The notes beneath the pieces are model-generated. The model was not told the DNA's origin and made no database searches. It saw only the letters and a list, made by a program, of their open reading frames with translations. A stretch of 64,000 bases of DNA from Paramyrothecium sp. XJ0827 (lineage: Eukaryota > Ascomycota > Sordariomycetes > Hypocreales > Stachybotryaceae): NCBI GenBank assembly GCA_020881915.1, contig JAJFPB010000003.1:1302001-1366000 (forward strand). The letters are read 5' to 3'. Each line of letters starts with the position of its first letter. Positions within the stretch are counted from its first letter, which is position 1. Shown piece by piece: positions 22,220 through 34,242 of the stretch. The position numbers and the translations under genes were made by a program.

Positions 22220-24628
22220 ATGGACTCCACATCCAAGGCTGAGTACAACATCCGCGACCTGAGCACTCGCGCAGTCGTCCTCTTCCCAACCCGCGCTCAG
22301 ATTTTCAGAGATATCAAGTCGATTCCTTTGCAGGTAAGTGTTTGGTCACCAGCGCTCCACCGTGTATGTACCTGGCCTAACCGAGACATCTAGCCTGGGG
22401 CAAACGAGATTGTGATCAATGGCCTGAGCCCCACGGTCGACGAGAACTCAATCAAGGTAGAGGGCAATGGCGCCGCCATCATCTCAGACATCGCCATTGA
22501 AGCGCTGCCCAACAGAGAGCTCTTTGAGGACAGATACCCTGATTCGGATTCAGATGAGTCCGAAGACGAATTTCAGGACGATTGGGTAGATGATGATGAG
22601 CTTGCACGACAGATCCCAGAAATCAAAGCCGCCAAGGACCATCTGGACAATCTGAACGACGAACTTACTGTCGCGCGTGAAACGGTAGACAGCGCACGAA
22701 AACGCCTCGACATCCTAGACGCCTACAACAAAACACTGAATCACAAGAATGAACGCCCTATCGAAGTCAGCCTCGACGTCTACAAAGAGGAGCGCGCCAA
22801 GACGTTTGATGAGAAAAGTGCTGGCTTGAAGAAGGAGGTGGAAATCAACTCCAAGCTCACCGTAGCCATCAAGCGTCATGGAGAGCTCCTTGCCAAGGCT
22901 AGGAAGGAGAAAGCAAAAGCCGACAAAGCCAGACTTGCAGAGAAGAAGAAGGCGCAGCTCCGAAAGGAAGAGCGCAACAAGGAGCGGCAGAGGATCCGCA
23001 AAGAGCGACAAGGCTTCTGGCCCAAGTACTGCTATACCGTGCGCATTTCTCTTGAGGCGAATGCCTTCACCCCGGCCTCGTCTCGTCGAGCCTCCATCTC
23101 TAGCGACATCGACTTGGCCAAAACCATCAATGCTGAGGACGTTTCGGGCGATTCTGTGCCTTCCACCTGCGATCTTGTGCTTTCATACGTCACGACATCG
23201 GCATACTGGTCGCCCAACTACGACCTGCAACTCTCAACCACCAACTCGACCGCTGCTCTGTGTTTTGACGCGCAGCTCAACAACTCCACTTCAGAGACCT
23301 GGGAAGACTGCAAGGTGACGCTCTCAACGTCGCAGGCCAACTTCTCCGGCCTCGAGGATGCCATTCCCACCCTACAACCGTGGCACATTAGACTGGCCAG
23401 CAAGGGCTCAGGCATACTCGAGAACCAAGTCCTTCAGAGCCGTGAAGAAACGACACATCAGCAAACGCACGCTCAGCATCAACGGACAGCAAAGGTACCC
23501 AAACCTCGCACCGAGATGTTCGGAATCCCACCTGGCGCGACAGGCAAGAATCTTGCCACCGATGACTATCATTCGCAGCTTATGCTGCTTGAACAGCAAA
23601 ACAAGAGGCGCTTCATGATGGCCAGGCAGGAGCAGGATGATATGGCGGGACAGTCGCAAATGCATCAGCAGATGGCAGTGCAACAGATGCAATTTCAAGC
23701 GCCACAGATGGGCAACCAGAATATGTCCTTTAGAGCGCGTGCGCCGCCCTCCGCGTCAATGCCAATGAGGATGATGGCGAAGAAATCAGCAACGAGGAAC
23801 CTTCTCGGAGGACAAAGCGAGGAAGTGGACGATGGTGTGGGAGCGACATCATTTGGCGGTGATGACGGCACGATCCTGCCAGAACACGAACCACTTGACT
23901 TCCAAGAGTCATTCGTGGAGGAAACTGGTTTCACCACATCATACGACCTCCCAGGGCTGAAGACCCTGGTCCCCAAGTCAAGCGCCTCCAAGCAGAGGGT
24001 GGCCAAGGTCCACTTCACCAACGTCGCGTTCAGCCACACAGCCGTTCCCAAGTACAAGCCGGTGGTCTTCCTGAAGGCGAAGCTGCGCAACAACAGCAAG
24101 CTTACGCTTCTGCGCGGCCCTGCGGGGCTGACGCTGGATGGCAGCTTCATCGGTCGAACCAACCTGCCTATGTGCAGCGCCGGCGACTCCTTCACGCTCA
24201 GCCTAGGCGTGGACCCAGCCATCCGCGTCACGTACCCCAAGCCCGAGGTCAAGCGCACCACGACTGGCGTGTTCAACAAGGAAGACAGCTCGGTCTATGT
24301 GCGGACCGTCAATCTTCAAAACACGCGCGCGACGAACGGCAAACCCGTCAAGGTGTTTGTTCACGATCAGATCCCGGTGTCTGAAGACGAACGCCTCAAG
24401 GTTCCCCTCGTCTCGCCGCGCGGCCTGACCGCTGGAGGCTCCGCAGTCGCTGCCGGGGCGCCGGGTCGTGAGGGAAGCATCGACAAGGACTGGGGTAGCG
24501 CCTCGGTGAGGCTTGCCAAGGGTGGGAACATGTGCTGGGATGTTGATCTGAACGCCGGCAAAGCTGTCAAGCTGGTTCTCGAGTACGGCGTATCGATGCC
24601 AAGTGGGGAGCATGCAATCCAGTGTTGA
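22220..24628 (+). CDS. DUF4140/DUF4139 (mucoidy inhibitor A-like) protein
   Basis: Two exons (22220-22333 and 22394-24628) encode 782 residues. Exon 1 supplies the start of the DUF4140 domain: LSTRAVVLFPTRAQIFRDIK, joined to PGANEIVINGLSPTVDENS, the typical opening of the family. An acidic stretch (DSDSDESEDEFQDDWVDDDE) and a long coiled coil follow (about residues 130-265, ending in a Lys/Glu/Arg-rich segment). The DUF4139 part begins with SYVTTSAYWSPNYDLQL and includes LNNSTSETWEDCKVTLST. A Gln/Met-rich insert (about 420-470) interrupts it, and the end reads VKLVLEYGVSMPS. The family is widespread in bacteria and fungi with no known reaction. No signal peptide is present, so it is probably cytosolic. 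Confidence 0.9.
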
Positions 24629-24905
24629 TGAGTGGTATCAATAGCATAGAGGAGAGATGGAATAGCGTAGTACATTCTCCTCGAGATTGTCTAGCAGGGG
24701 AAGGTTTCAGGACCTACATGGGACTCGCGACCTCCTGCCATATCTTGAACCTCTATGATTGTACGCAAGACGGATGAGCATTAAAAGCAGTATCAAGTCC
24801 ATATCAATGCAAAACATGCTATTCACCTTATTGATTGTCTCCAGGAAAGAACATGAACTTTGTTAAATTGAACTAAGCAAGAGTCTCGTAATCTAGATGT
24901 CAGGT

Positions 24906-26490
24906 TTACTGATCCTCCTCTTGGACTGCCAACTCCCTTTCAATCTTGGTTCCCTTCCAATCTATCCACTTATTCAGGACAGGGATGACGGCAGCAAGCA
25001 CCATGCCGGCACCAAGAAATCCAGCAGTGACGCCAAATCCAATGTGGTAGGTTGGTGAGTCAGTGCTGGGCCATATCCTGCTGCCGTAGACACTGGAGAA
25101 GTTGCCAAAGGCGTTGACCATGGCAAGCACAATGGCGCGCTTCTCAGCTGGTAGGGTGATCGTACCGCTGGTCCAGGACAGGATGAGGGGCAACGCAGAC
25201 CAGATGCTGGCGGCAAGGAAGCAAATCATGACATAGCGGACAATGGCGGTCTGGACAGCTGTACAGACGACCGAGCAAATGAATCCAACGGCAAGGGCAC
25301 CGGTAATGTGCCATCGACGCTCCGCAAGACGATCCGACGACCAGGCTGTGATGTTGAGACAGAGCGCAGCTACGGCGTAGATGGGGACTGTCATATACTG
25401 AGCGGTGACAGTGTCGTAGCCCAGCGTAACTGTAATAGTCGGGATAAAGTAGGAAATAGTGCCAGCGCCAACATCAAGCATGAAAAGCACGAGGAAAAGA
25501 TACGTGCGGGGGTCAGAGACTGCCGCCACGAAGGCTTGCCAGTGCGTCAGGCGCGTCGAAGTCGATCTGCCAGTCTTCAAGCCATCATGGATAATGCGAA
25601 TTGCTGCAAGCTGCTGCTCCTCGGGCGTCAGTCGCTTCGAGGTGCTGGGGTAGTCAAGGAGCACGAAGAAGGCTATGAGGGCCACGCCCACTGTTGCGGT
25701 GCCTTCAATGATGAACAGCCACCGCCAACCCGCAATGCCGTGAGCATCGTGCAAATTGGACGTGATGCCTCCGGCAAGGACTCCACCAAAGGCTCCCGAG
25801 AAAACAGCTGCAGTGTAGAAGATGGCGAAGCGTTTGCCTGGATACGGTTAGTTGTGTCAACTTGGAAGAATCGTCACATGGAAGACGTACCAAGTTCAGT
25901 TGCCGTGTACCAGCAGCTCAAGAGATACAGAACGCCGGGGAAGAAGCCAGCTTCAACGCAACCGAGCACAAATCGGAAGCCGAGAAGGGCACCGTAGCTA
26001 TTGGAGAGAGACATGAGCGCGCTCAGCACGCCCCAGACAAACATGATGCCAGGCAAGAAGATAGACGGCCGGCTGCGGCTGAGGATCATGTTGGAGGGCA
26101 CCTCGCAGATGAGATATCCAAAGAAGAAAACCGACAGGACCCAGGCGTAGCCATCATCAGTAAGGTTCAAATCCTTAGACATGCCGGCAATTTTTGCGTT
26201 GCCCTATAGTACACAATGTTTGTTAGTGGTTTGAGTGCGAGGAAGGAGGCGAGGTCGAAGCGAAGGGAATGACTCACAATGTTGGTTCTGTCGACATAGT
26301 TCAAGATGTACATAATCCATAACATAGGCATCAAGAATAAGTCGATCTTCCTGACCAACTTCTTCTCCAGAGCGGTGCCGGGGACATAGTTGCGGAGGGC
26401 TTCGGCAAGCTGCGCATCCCCAACGTTGGCGCCTGAATTGGAGTTGACATTCTCCTTCAGGTCAACGGTTTCCTTCTCGGAGAGAGCCAT
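24906..26490 (-). CDS. MFS anion:cation symporter (Dal5/tartrate-type carrier)
   Basis: Three exons (26490-26278, 26203-25891, 25837-24906) encode 485 residues. Features of the ACS family are RKIDLFLMPMLWIMYILNYV, then DRTNIGNAKIAGMSKDL across the first intron, then GYLICEVPSNMILSR, then RFVLGCVEAGFFPGVLYLLS, then GWRWLFIIEG, all in the usual order. Twelve membrane helices are visible. Family members import allantoate, nicotinate, tartrate and similar organic anions with protons. The promoter holds a CGG-N8-CCG site nearly identical to one shared by the neighbouring activator and sugar-acid enzyme, so import of the same carboxylate substrate is inferred. Confidence 0.92.
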
Positions 26491-26929
26491 CGTGAGATGT
26501 ACTGCGCGTCAGGGCTGGAGTATTTAGATTTGATGTGATTGAGGCAACAGCTGAGCTGGTCATGAACAATCAGAAGCAAGATTGAAGTACATCTCAGCTC
26601 TTTATAGGAGTGATCAGGTTTTACGTTTCACCAAGGCATGGGAAAGTGGTTCCACAATGGCTCCCCACACGGCTTCCCCGCGGGGTATGACTGCGCGGTG
26701 CTCATCCTTGAGTCGTGTCTGGGGGTCGGTTCAGGTCTCGGCTCTTAGTGGAGGTGCGGACATCTCGCCGCGCGCTCATCATACCAGCGCGGACTTTGCC
26801 CGCTGTAAGGAACAGCGGCCTTGTCGCCGTTATTGAGACCAATCAATACCTTATTCCATTCTACGATTATTGAAAGTTTAATTTTGACGTAGTTAAGTCG
26901 ATTGTGTCTTATTTCTACTGCAGAGCATA
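26491..26929. promoter_or_regulatory. Promoter region of the MFS carrier
   Basis: 439 bp between the carrier start and the activator stop, both minus strand. GC-rich at 26660-26830 with several CGG triplets; it includes the operator candidate at 26757-26770 and a related CGG-N7-CCG at about 26787-26799. Confidence 0.55.
26757..26770. promoter_or_regulatory. Candidate Zn2Cys6 operator, CGG-N8-CCG
   Basis: CGGACATCTCGCCG is an everted-triplet site of the type bound by Zn2Cys6 dimers. It matches CGGTCATCTGTCCG at 29199 in 11 of 14 positions, including a CATCT in the same spacer position. It lies about 270 bp upstream of the carrier start. Confidence 0.5.
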
Positions 26930-29071
26930 TTAAACTGGCATCTGCGAGTTCAGGAGGTCTAAGAGATTGAGCGGATAGTAGTCCCCTCCCTCTGGCTGCT
27001 GTAGCCCTTCACCCATCGACATCCACTGGCTCCAGTCCTCAACCGGAGGGACTGTTTGCCAGCTCTGAGGTGTTTGGCTCGATGAACCCCGCTGCTGGGG
27101 ATCTTGCTGCCGCGCTTCATGTCTCTTCAGCTTATCCAGCATACCTCGCAAACCACGACCGATGTATGAGGCCAGGTGTCTGACGTAGCCTCGATTTTCA
27201 TCCAGCAGCGATATGACGTCCTCGATGACTGGTGTGACAGCCTCGAAACTGATATCCAACTCGGCAAAGCCCCACCGCAATTGCACCTTCATAAGAAACA
27301 TTGAGGCAAAAGCAATCGTAGTTAATAGATAGAGTGGGACGCCAATAATAGCCTTACGCATGTGCTGCTCGTTCAAAATCAGCCGTAGTGCCGATAAAGC
27401 GCTTGCTATAGCCACATTGATGTGCTGCCGACGCTCGACTGAGATGACGAAAGGGGCAGAGGGGCTCATCCCACGCAAGCAGATCGAAAAGAGCTGCAGC
27501 CTTGCGAAGTAGTAATGTAAGATAACCCCTTTCGAGGGGTAGGCGGCAATGTACTTGTCAAGAGCTGTGTTTCGAACAGTATTAGCCCTGGTATCCTTCA
27601 AAGAGAGGCGCCATGATTCTACTGACTGAGCTTATCCTCCCAATGATTCCTCCAATGATGCAGGTCACTATCAAACTTTCTGATCGCCTCAAACTCGTCG
27701 TTGCCTACCAACCTGGAGTTGTCAAGGCCGAAAGCATTATAAACGCGACTTAGGATGATAAAAACGCCAACCTGGCTGTGCAGTCGGAGGTCTGCTTGAG
27801 TAGTGCCTGGTAGTTCCAGGAAACTCTCATGTCGAGCAATCAGAGGATCTTCATTAATGACCGGCGGCCGTCCATATGCAATGCTGAAGTGGTGATCGCA
27901 GACATAGAGAAAGTACCACAGCCGTGCCCTTTCGACTTGTATGGGAGTGCCCCTATGTGAGGTGGTGCACGATTGGTGGAGGTTGAGCTCAGTCGCGATG
28001 CGAACAGCGAGCCCAGACAATTTCCAGCTCACGTCCGAGAGCCAGAAAGCGCCGATACCCAGGGCACGGACGTCATCAAGCGTGTGGTAACGGTCAAACA
28101 TGGATTGGCTCACGAGATCGAGGAATATGGGGTAGCAGATGTCAAAAGACCGCCCAGCGTCCTCGGCGTGCAAGGCAGTCACGGCGAGGATGGCCGCGGT
28201 CAAGAGCGGCGATGACTCGTGGGCCGCTGCGAATGTGTCGTGGACTAGAGCGATGCCACCCCAGAGGTATGCATTGAGCGTTCCGCGGAAGGTTGCAAAG
28301 AGCTGTTCCGCCTCCATCAAGCTCACTTTGCCCTGGGCGATGAAGTCGCGCTGCTGCTTCCTTGCGGGACCAAGAGAATTGACAGCGTGCGCCCCGGGAT
28401 TGCTACGGATGTTGCGAAGCTTGGTGACCTCAAAAAGGCTGGCCATTGGCGCACCGATGATGGCCTGTTCTTCATTGCTGTCCTGGGTCGTAGGCTCCGA
28501 GGAGTTCTCCCTTGTCATCGCGGTGAGCGCATCCTTTCCGGCCGAGGGTTGGTCTGGATTAGCAGGCCAGGCGCGGATCGCATCCCCACTCGGCTCGATG
28601 CTCTCAACCAGGTCATTCGGGGGAAGATTTGGCCATGATTTCAAAGACGCAAGATTTCCGGCGTTGGCATTTTGCATACCAAGCAGGCGTTGTATCTCAG
28701 CTACGGCGGCCTGTAGAGATAGAACCTGGTTATCGATATCTTTCTTCCAGTCGTTTTCTTCGTCCAGAAGAGTCTGCAGCGTCTTGTTCACAACACACTC
28801 CAGGCCCATGCGTGAACAGCGAGCACAGGCACTTTGACCAGGCTGGATACCACATTTGATCTTTCGATTCTGACATGCTTGACCTTGAAATGCATTTAGT
28901 CACGCTAACTTATTGCACGAATGTTTCATCCTCTCGCAATGTTGATATGATGAGACGATCGTCTGTCGAGACAACGGCGAGGTCCTGGGACTTACATGCA
29001 CGAATCCTCCGAGAGATCTTGGGAACGTGACCCGGTGCGTCATCGGCAGAGTCCTCTCGTGAACGTCGCAT
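26930..29071 (-). CDS. Zn2Cys6 transcription factor, likely activator of the sugar-acid cluster
   Basis: Three exons (29071-28996, 28883-27627, 27564-26930) encode 655 residues. Exon 1 has only 25 codons and ends inside the first zinc-ligand Cys codon. Splicing yields RRIRACQACQNRKIKCGIQP and then GQSACARCSRMGLEC, a full C-x2-C-x6-C-x8-C-x2-C-x6-C cluster at residues 26-55. A leucine-heptad helix follows (LSLQAAVAEIQRLLG). The fungal TF homology region contains LLTAAILAVTALHAEDAG, GLAVRIATELNLHQ, ARLWYFLYVCDHHFSIAYGR and PPVINEDP. The last intron (GTCAGT donor, GCTAAT branch) removes an in-frame stop and restores LDKYIAAYPSKGVILHYYFA. It is divergent from the fusion enzyme 392 bp away and beside the carrier, so it is the obvious local regulator. 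Confidence 0.9.
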
Positions 29072-29462
29072 CCCGGTAGCATGCATGTGGTGGGGTTTGT
29101 TATTGGTGTGGAAGGTAGAGCGGGCAAATTCCCGCGCGTGGGGAAAACGGCGAGGTTTAGAGTTGCATTTTATTGAAGGCCGGGAACCACTAAATACGCG
29201 GTCATCTGTCCGCGCTAGTCATGCCTCATACGCTTCTCTCCAAGCCAACGCCACCAAGTGGGTAGCGTGGAGCTTGATCATAGGCAGAGGAGCGGCTTTC
29301 TTCGCGCCCACGAGCATTGCCAATGTACTCTTAGATGATCTCCAGTGCTATGCCTTTATGAGCGCAGGAGCATAAAAATAACGTGGCTCCATGCCCAACT
29401 TTGCAACTTTGTAACGAGAAGCCCTCTAAAGTGGCACCACAAGCACAGAAGACACAGCCAAC
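29072..29462. promoter_or_regulatory. Divergent promoter, activator and fusion enzyme
   Basis: 391 bp. It holds the operator candidate at 29199-29212 and an A/T stretch ATAAAAATA at 29372-29380, 83 bp before the fusion ATG, a plausible TATA-like element. Confidence 0.55.
29199..29212. promoter_or_regulatory. Candidate Zn2Cys6 operator, CGG-N8-CCG
   Basis: CGGTCATCTGTCCG sits inside a longer palindrome, CGCGG-N8-CCGCG (29197-29214). It is nearly the same as the site upstream of the MFS carrier. Confidence 0.55.
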
Positions 29463-32400
29463 ATGGGGTCGACATCGGAACAAGATCATGTTACCCAGGT
29501 TGCCTTCATTGGCCTTGGAGCCATGGGTTTTGGCATGGCAAGCAATCTCACAAAGAAACCAGCCTACTCAGTAATAGGCTTCGATGTGTATTCCCCCAGC
29601 GCAGAAAAGTTCCAGGCTATTGGCGGCCGCGTAGCAGAGTCGCCTCGTGCTGCTGCCATGTCGAGCGAGATGCTAATCTGCATGGTCACCAACGCTCAGC
29701 AAATCGAGAGCGCCCTCTTTGATGAAGCAGTGGGAGCCGTGAAGGGTATGTTGACAGTAATCTATCATTGAACAAGAAACGTCCATTTCTAACGCCAAAT
29801 CCACCAGGATTGCCCCCTGGAGCAACGGTTATTGTCTGCTCCACCGTGGCACCATCCTATCATGAAGAACTCTCCTTGAGACTAAAGGAGAAAGGCCGTG
29901 GTGACATCCGTGTGGTTGACGCTCCTGTGGCCGGCGGGACTATCCGCGCAGCAGCCGGCAGTTTGACCATCTTTGCGTCTGGGAAATCCGAGGCCCTCCA
30001 AAGCGCAAAGAAGCTGCTGCACGACATGTCTGAGAAGCTGTACATTGTGCCAGGACCAGCTTCGGCAGCCAGCAAAGTCAAGATGATCAACCAATTGCTT
30101 GTGGGTGTACACATTGCTTCAGCAGCTGAAGCCATGGGATTGGCGGCCAAAGCCGGTCTCAACACACGCGAGGTCTACGAGATCATTACCAACGCCGCCG
30201 GTAACTCCTGGGCCTTTGAGAACTGTGTACCGCACATGCTGGAGGATGATTGGTCGCCTAGATCTGCGCTAGATATCTTTGTCAAGGACATGGTGAGTTT
30301 TTGAAGGAGGCGAAATGCCGCGTCCGGGCCTTTGTTCCATGTCAGCTTACTGAGAACTACAGGGTATCGTAATGTCTACATCACGATCTTTGCAATTCCC
30401 GCTTCCACTCGCTGCGGCGGCGGAACAACTGTACATCCTTGGTGCATCACAGGGTTACGGCAAGGAGGATGACTCCGGTCTCGTTCGTGTCTTCCTACCG
30501 CATACTCCTTCTGCCGTTCGGGATGGAGCCCGCTCAGCGGCGCACCAAGATCCTGCCACACCCTCAGGGACGCCACTTGAAGTGTCAAAACTGGGATTTG
30601 TTGGACTTGGCGCCATGGGCCAGGGAATGGCCTCATCTCTGGTCCGTGCCGGCTTTGCCGTACATGGGTATGATGTCTGGCAACCCGCAGTTGACAAGTT
30701 CATTGCGCAAGGAGGCAAGGCAATGGCAGCCAGCACACCGGCTCATGCCGCAGAAGGAGCTGAAGTCTTGATACTCATGGTGCAAAATGCTTCCCAGGCT
30801 GAGGATGTTCTTTTTGGTGCTGGGAAGGCAGCTGAGGCTCTCCCAGAAGGTGCAACAGTTGTGATCTGTTCTACTGTTCCACCATCCTCTGTGGCACTCC
30901 TGGAGAAGCGCCTTGAGAGTTTTGGTAAGGGAATAACCTTGGTGGAATCACCCGTCAGCGGTGGTGTGGCTCGAGCAGCCAAGGGCAACCTCACGGTCAG
31001 TGAAGACCTATGCGATATGTTTTGTGCGACGCTGACCACATCTCTCGCAGTTGATATGTTCTGGTCGAAGCTCAACCTTGAGCAAGATGAAAAATATTCT
31101 ACTTGCAATGGCAGGTGTTCCAAAGAATCTCTACTTCGTCGAAGGCGGCGTTGGCGCGGCCTCTTCGACGAAGCTAATCAATCAACTCCTGGCTGGTGTC
31201 CATATTGCTGCAGCGGCCGAGGCTATGGCATTCGCAGCCCGTATTGGTTTAGACACAAGGGTTTTGTCAGACATTCTGTGTAACTCCACTGGTTATAGTT
31301 GGATGTTCCAGAACCGCGTGCCACAGATGCTAGATGGCGACTGGACACCCCACTCAGCCCTTGCCATCTTCGTGAAGGACCTCGGCATCGTACTCGACGA
31401 GACAAAGCGCCTTTCTTACTATGCCCCCATGTCCTCAGCTGCACACAACCTCTACATAACGGGCGCCGCGCATGGATGGACCAAGGAGGCGGATGCAGGC
31501 GTGGTACGGCTTTGGGAGCTCCTCGGTCCTTCTGTCTCCGCAGCTGCTGGAAAAATCGAGGATACGAGCTCTACGGCGGTTGATCCAATCGAGCCTCGTG
31601 TTGTTACTGACTCAGAGAACAAAAGCGTTCCAATCCCAGCACAGTCTGCACTGGATTCATTACCACAGGAATACACTGGCGACGTGCTCGACCTGATCCA
31701 TCAACAAGTCCAGAAAGCTGACTTACCAGTGCTGGTGGTCCTGGACGACGACCCAACTGGAACGCAGACTTGCCACGATATCAACGTCTTGACAGTATGG
31801 GATGTAGAAATCATCCAAGCTGAGTTCGACTCAAGCTCCGCTGGTTTCTTCATCCTCACCAACTCAAGGGCGCTCGCACCACCTCAAGCGAAAGAATTGA
31901 TCCTCCAAATCACTCGCAACGTGCAAGCAGCCGCAGAAAGGTCAGGGAAGAAATTTGAGATCGTTTTACGTGGCGATTCGACATTACGTGGTCATCTTCC
32001 GGAAGAGCCTGAGGCCGTTGAGGAGGTACTCGGACAGTTTGACGCCTGGGTCCTTGCCCCATTCTTCTTTCAAGGAGGGCGTTACACAATTCAGGACGTT
32101 CATTACATCAAAGAGGACGATATGTTAGTGCCTGTTGGCCATACTGCCTTTGCGCAAGATGCTACTTTTGGATACCGCAACTCAAACTTACGCCAATACA
32201 TCCAAGAAAAGTGTGGGGAACGCTTCAAGGATGAATGCTTCCTGTCAATCACTATTGATGACCTTCGCAATGGAGGCCCAGACGCAGTCACGAAGAAGCT
32301 TTTGGCACAACCAAGGGCTCCGCCTTCGGTCATTATCGTCAATGCAGCGGCTGAGTCTGATATGCATGTCTTCGTAGCTGGTCTTATTGAAGCGGAAAAG

Positions 32401-33063
32401 GCCGGTCGAAGTTACCTCTTCAGAACAGGTGCCGCTTTTGTCTCATCTAGATTAGGCATTCGTGGCATTCCTCCACGAACCCTGGAGGACCTCGGCGTCT
32501 CCACTAAATCAGGCAGTCCAACTCCTGGTGGTCTTACATTAGCTGGCTCATATGTCCCCAAGACTACGAAACAACTCGAGACCTTGCGACGTAAGAGAGC
32601 CGAGAAGCTAAAAGTATGGGAACTGGAGGTATCTAGCCTCTTGTCAACACCTGAGGCCGCTGATGCTGTCATCGATTCCATCACTGAAGAGGTAGCGAAG
32701 AGCATCGCTCATGGAGATGATGTCCTCGTGATGACATCGCGAGAACTGATCAAAGGACCTGACGCGCTCAGTTCTCTAGACATTGGTTCCAGAGTTGCTG
32801 CAGCGCTCGTGCGTTTCCTATCTCGCCTCGAAGTAAGGCCAAGATACATAATCGCAAAAGGAGGCATCACGTCTTCCGATGCAGCGACAAAGGGCTTAAA
32901 CATGAGACGTGTGCGAATCGTTGGCCAGGCCGCACCCGGGGTACCTCTCTGGAGGTGTGACGAGGAGACGAGCAGGCACCGGGGTGTACCATACGTTGTA
33001 TTTCCCGGAAATGTGGGGACTAACGACACTTTGGCTGATCTTGTCGAAGCTTGGAGTGGTTAA
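29463..33063 (+). CDS. Fusion enzyme: two HIBADH-type dehydrogenase domains plus four-carbon sugar-acid kinase (OtnK)
   Basis: Four exons (29463-29745, 29808-30292, 30363-30995, 31051-33063) encode 1137 residues. Domain 1: GLGAMG at 17-22, DAPVAGG at 132-138, catalytic K186 with N189 (KMIN). Domain 2: GLGAMG at 337-342, ESPVSGG near 437, K508/N511 (KLINQ). Both therefore keep NAD-binding and catalytic signatures of beta-hydroxyacid dehydrogenases such as L-threonate dehydrogenase. Domain 3 from about residue 692 is OtnK/DUF1537: VLDDDPTGTQTCHD (698-711), FFILTNSRAL, IVLRGDSTLRGHLPEE, YIIAKGGITSSD and VPYVVFPGNVG near the end. Bacterial OtnK phosphorylates 3-oxo-tetronates. Plant and some fungal homologues carry a fourth, class II aldolase domain; here a TAA follows the kinase directly and no aldolase sequence is found downstream. 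Cytosolic, no targeting signal. Substrate (threonate/erythronate-like) is inferred. Confidence 0.93.
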
Positions 33064-33453
33064 AGAGAGACGAATGACAGGATGGAATCCGTTCCTGTCT
33101 TGTACAATTGTTTTCTATCTTCATATCTTCATAAGTAGAATTATGCACAGCGAGACGCACAATAGCTATTTTAGTAAAGAGGCTTTGCACACCTTGTGTA
33201 CCGGGTGACCAACATGTCCGACTCCAGCAGACTTATCTGGGCTGTTTTGGACGAGTCCTGTTGGCTATACGACAGATTCCGTTCCCTTCCTAGCACGAGT
33301 TGTAATCCTTGCGTGGTTATTTAACCAGTTTCTTGGATGAAGAGCCGACTTAAGGATAGAGCGAACTTTAATCTTTTAATAATATCTCATAAGCTAACAC
33401 TCTCCTCCATCTAAATCTAGCATACTTCTATTGTTTCCAGGCTTTTCGAAAGC
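33064..33453. other. 3' region of the fusion gene
   Basis: 390 bp. No coding frame and no aldolase remnant could be recognised here. Confidence 0.55.
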
Positions 33454-34242
33454 CTACTGCTCTGTCAACCTTTTGGCTGTGTGGGAAAATATGCTTGCAT
33501 GAGAAAAGAAACTCACCATAAACCAGCTCCTCAGCTATCGGCCTCTGCTCAGGTAGCCAACAGAGCACGCTGCGCACAAATCCAAGCAGTAGCTCTTTGT
33601 CCTCGCCGTACACTTCGGTGATGCGATCTTCAAAGGACTGGTCATGGATGGGCACCGAGCCTTTCCAATTGCCTATCATGAGGTGTTCGCTGATGTAGGC
33701 AGATTACGCTACGATGGGGTAGAGCTCACCCGCATCGTCGGAGAATCTCCCGGAGGTTTTAGTGAGTCGCAAAAATTCGGGCGGCGGGTTGCCCAATAGA
33801 GACATCATTTCCGCCAAGTGTTGCTCATCATCAACAACGCCATCCTTTTTTGCATGAAATAGCCGCTTGCCTTCTAAAAAGTCCCAAATCTTGGCCGGAG
33901 GTTAGTAGACGATGACTGTCTGCGAAGAAGAGAAACTCACCATGACGCCCACGGACCACAAGTCGACTTGGATGACCACTCCATGCCTGGCACAACTTCT
34001 GGGGCTCTGTAAACGTCGGGTATAGTATCGCCCACACAGGTTTCTTGGCCAAATCTTGCCGAGACTATGTGAGACAGCACGAGCTGCCCATTGGTACGAT
34101 GCACGGGACGCGACATGTAAATTGTTCTGTCAGAAAGAACCTTCCTTGGGACAGGATGCACCTGCTCGTCCTCTTCCAGCTGAGTGAAAGGCGTGTCATC
34201 CCAGAGGTGCCTTCCGCGTCCAATTTGGAACTCTTTCGTCAT
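33454..34242 (-). pseudogene. SRPK-like protein kinase remnant (C-lobe only)
   Basis: The minus strand reads RKVLSDRTIYMSRPVHRTNG, then QLVLSHIVSARFG, then PDVYRAPEVVPGMEW, then SSK. After a missing base near 33959 it continues in another frame as DLWSVGVM, an intron, then IWDLLEGKRLF-type sequence (WDFLEGKRLFHAKKDGVVDD), then HLAEMMSLLGNPPPEFL, and in yet another register NWKGSVPIHDQSFEDRI, ending QRPIAEELVY. This is the SRPK-type C-lobe found in fungal genomes. The N-lobe, the glycine loop and the HxD loop are absent. The DFG position is H-I-V, so the magnesium-binding Asp is lost. At least one frameshift and one unjoinable exon boundary make it a decayed copy. Confidence 0.75.

Noticed and set aside
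23695..24279. 194-codon frame antisense to the DUF4139 gene
   Set aside because: No motif, and it lies wholly inside a confirmed exon.
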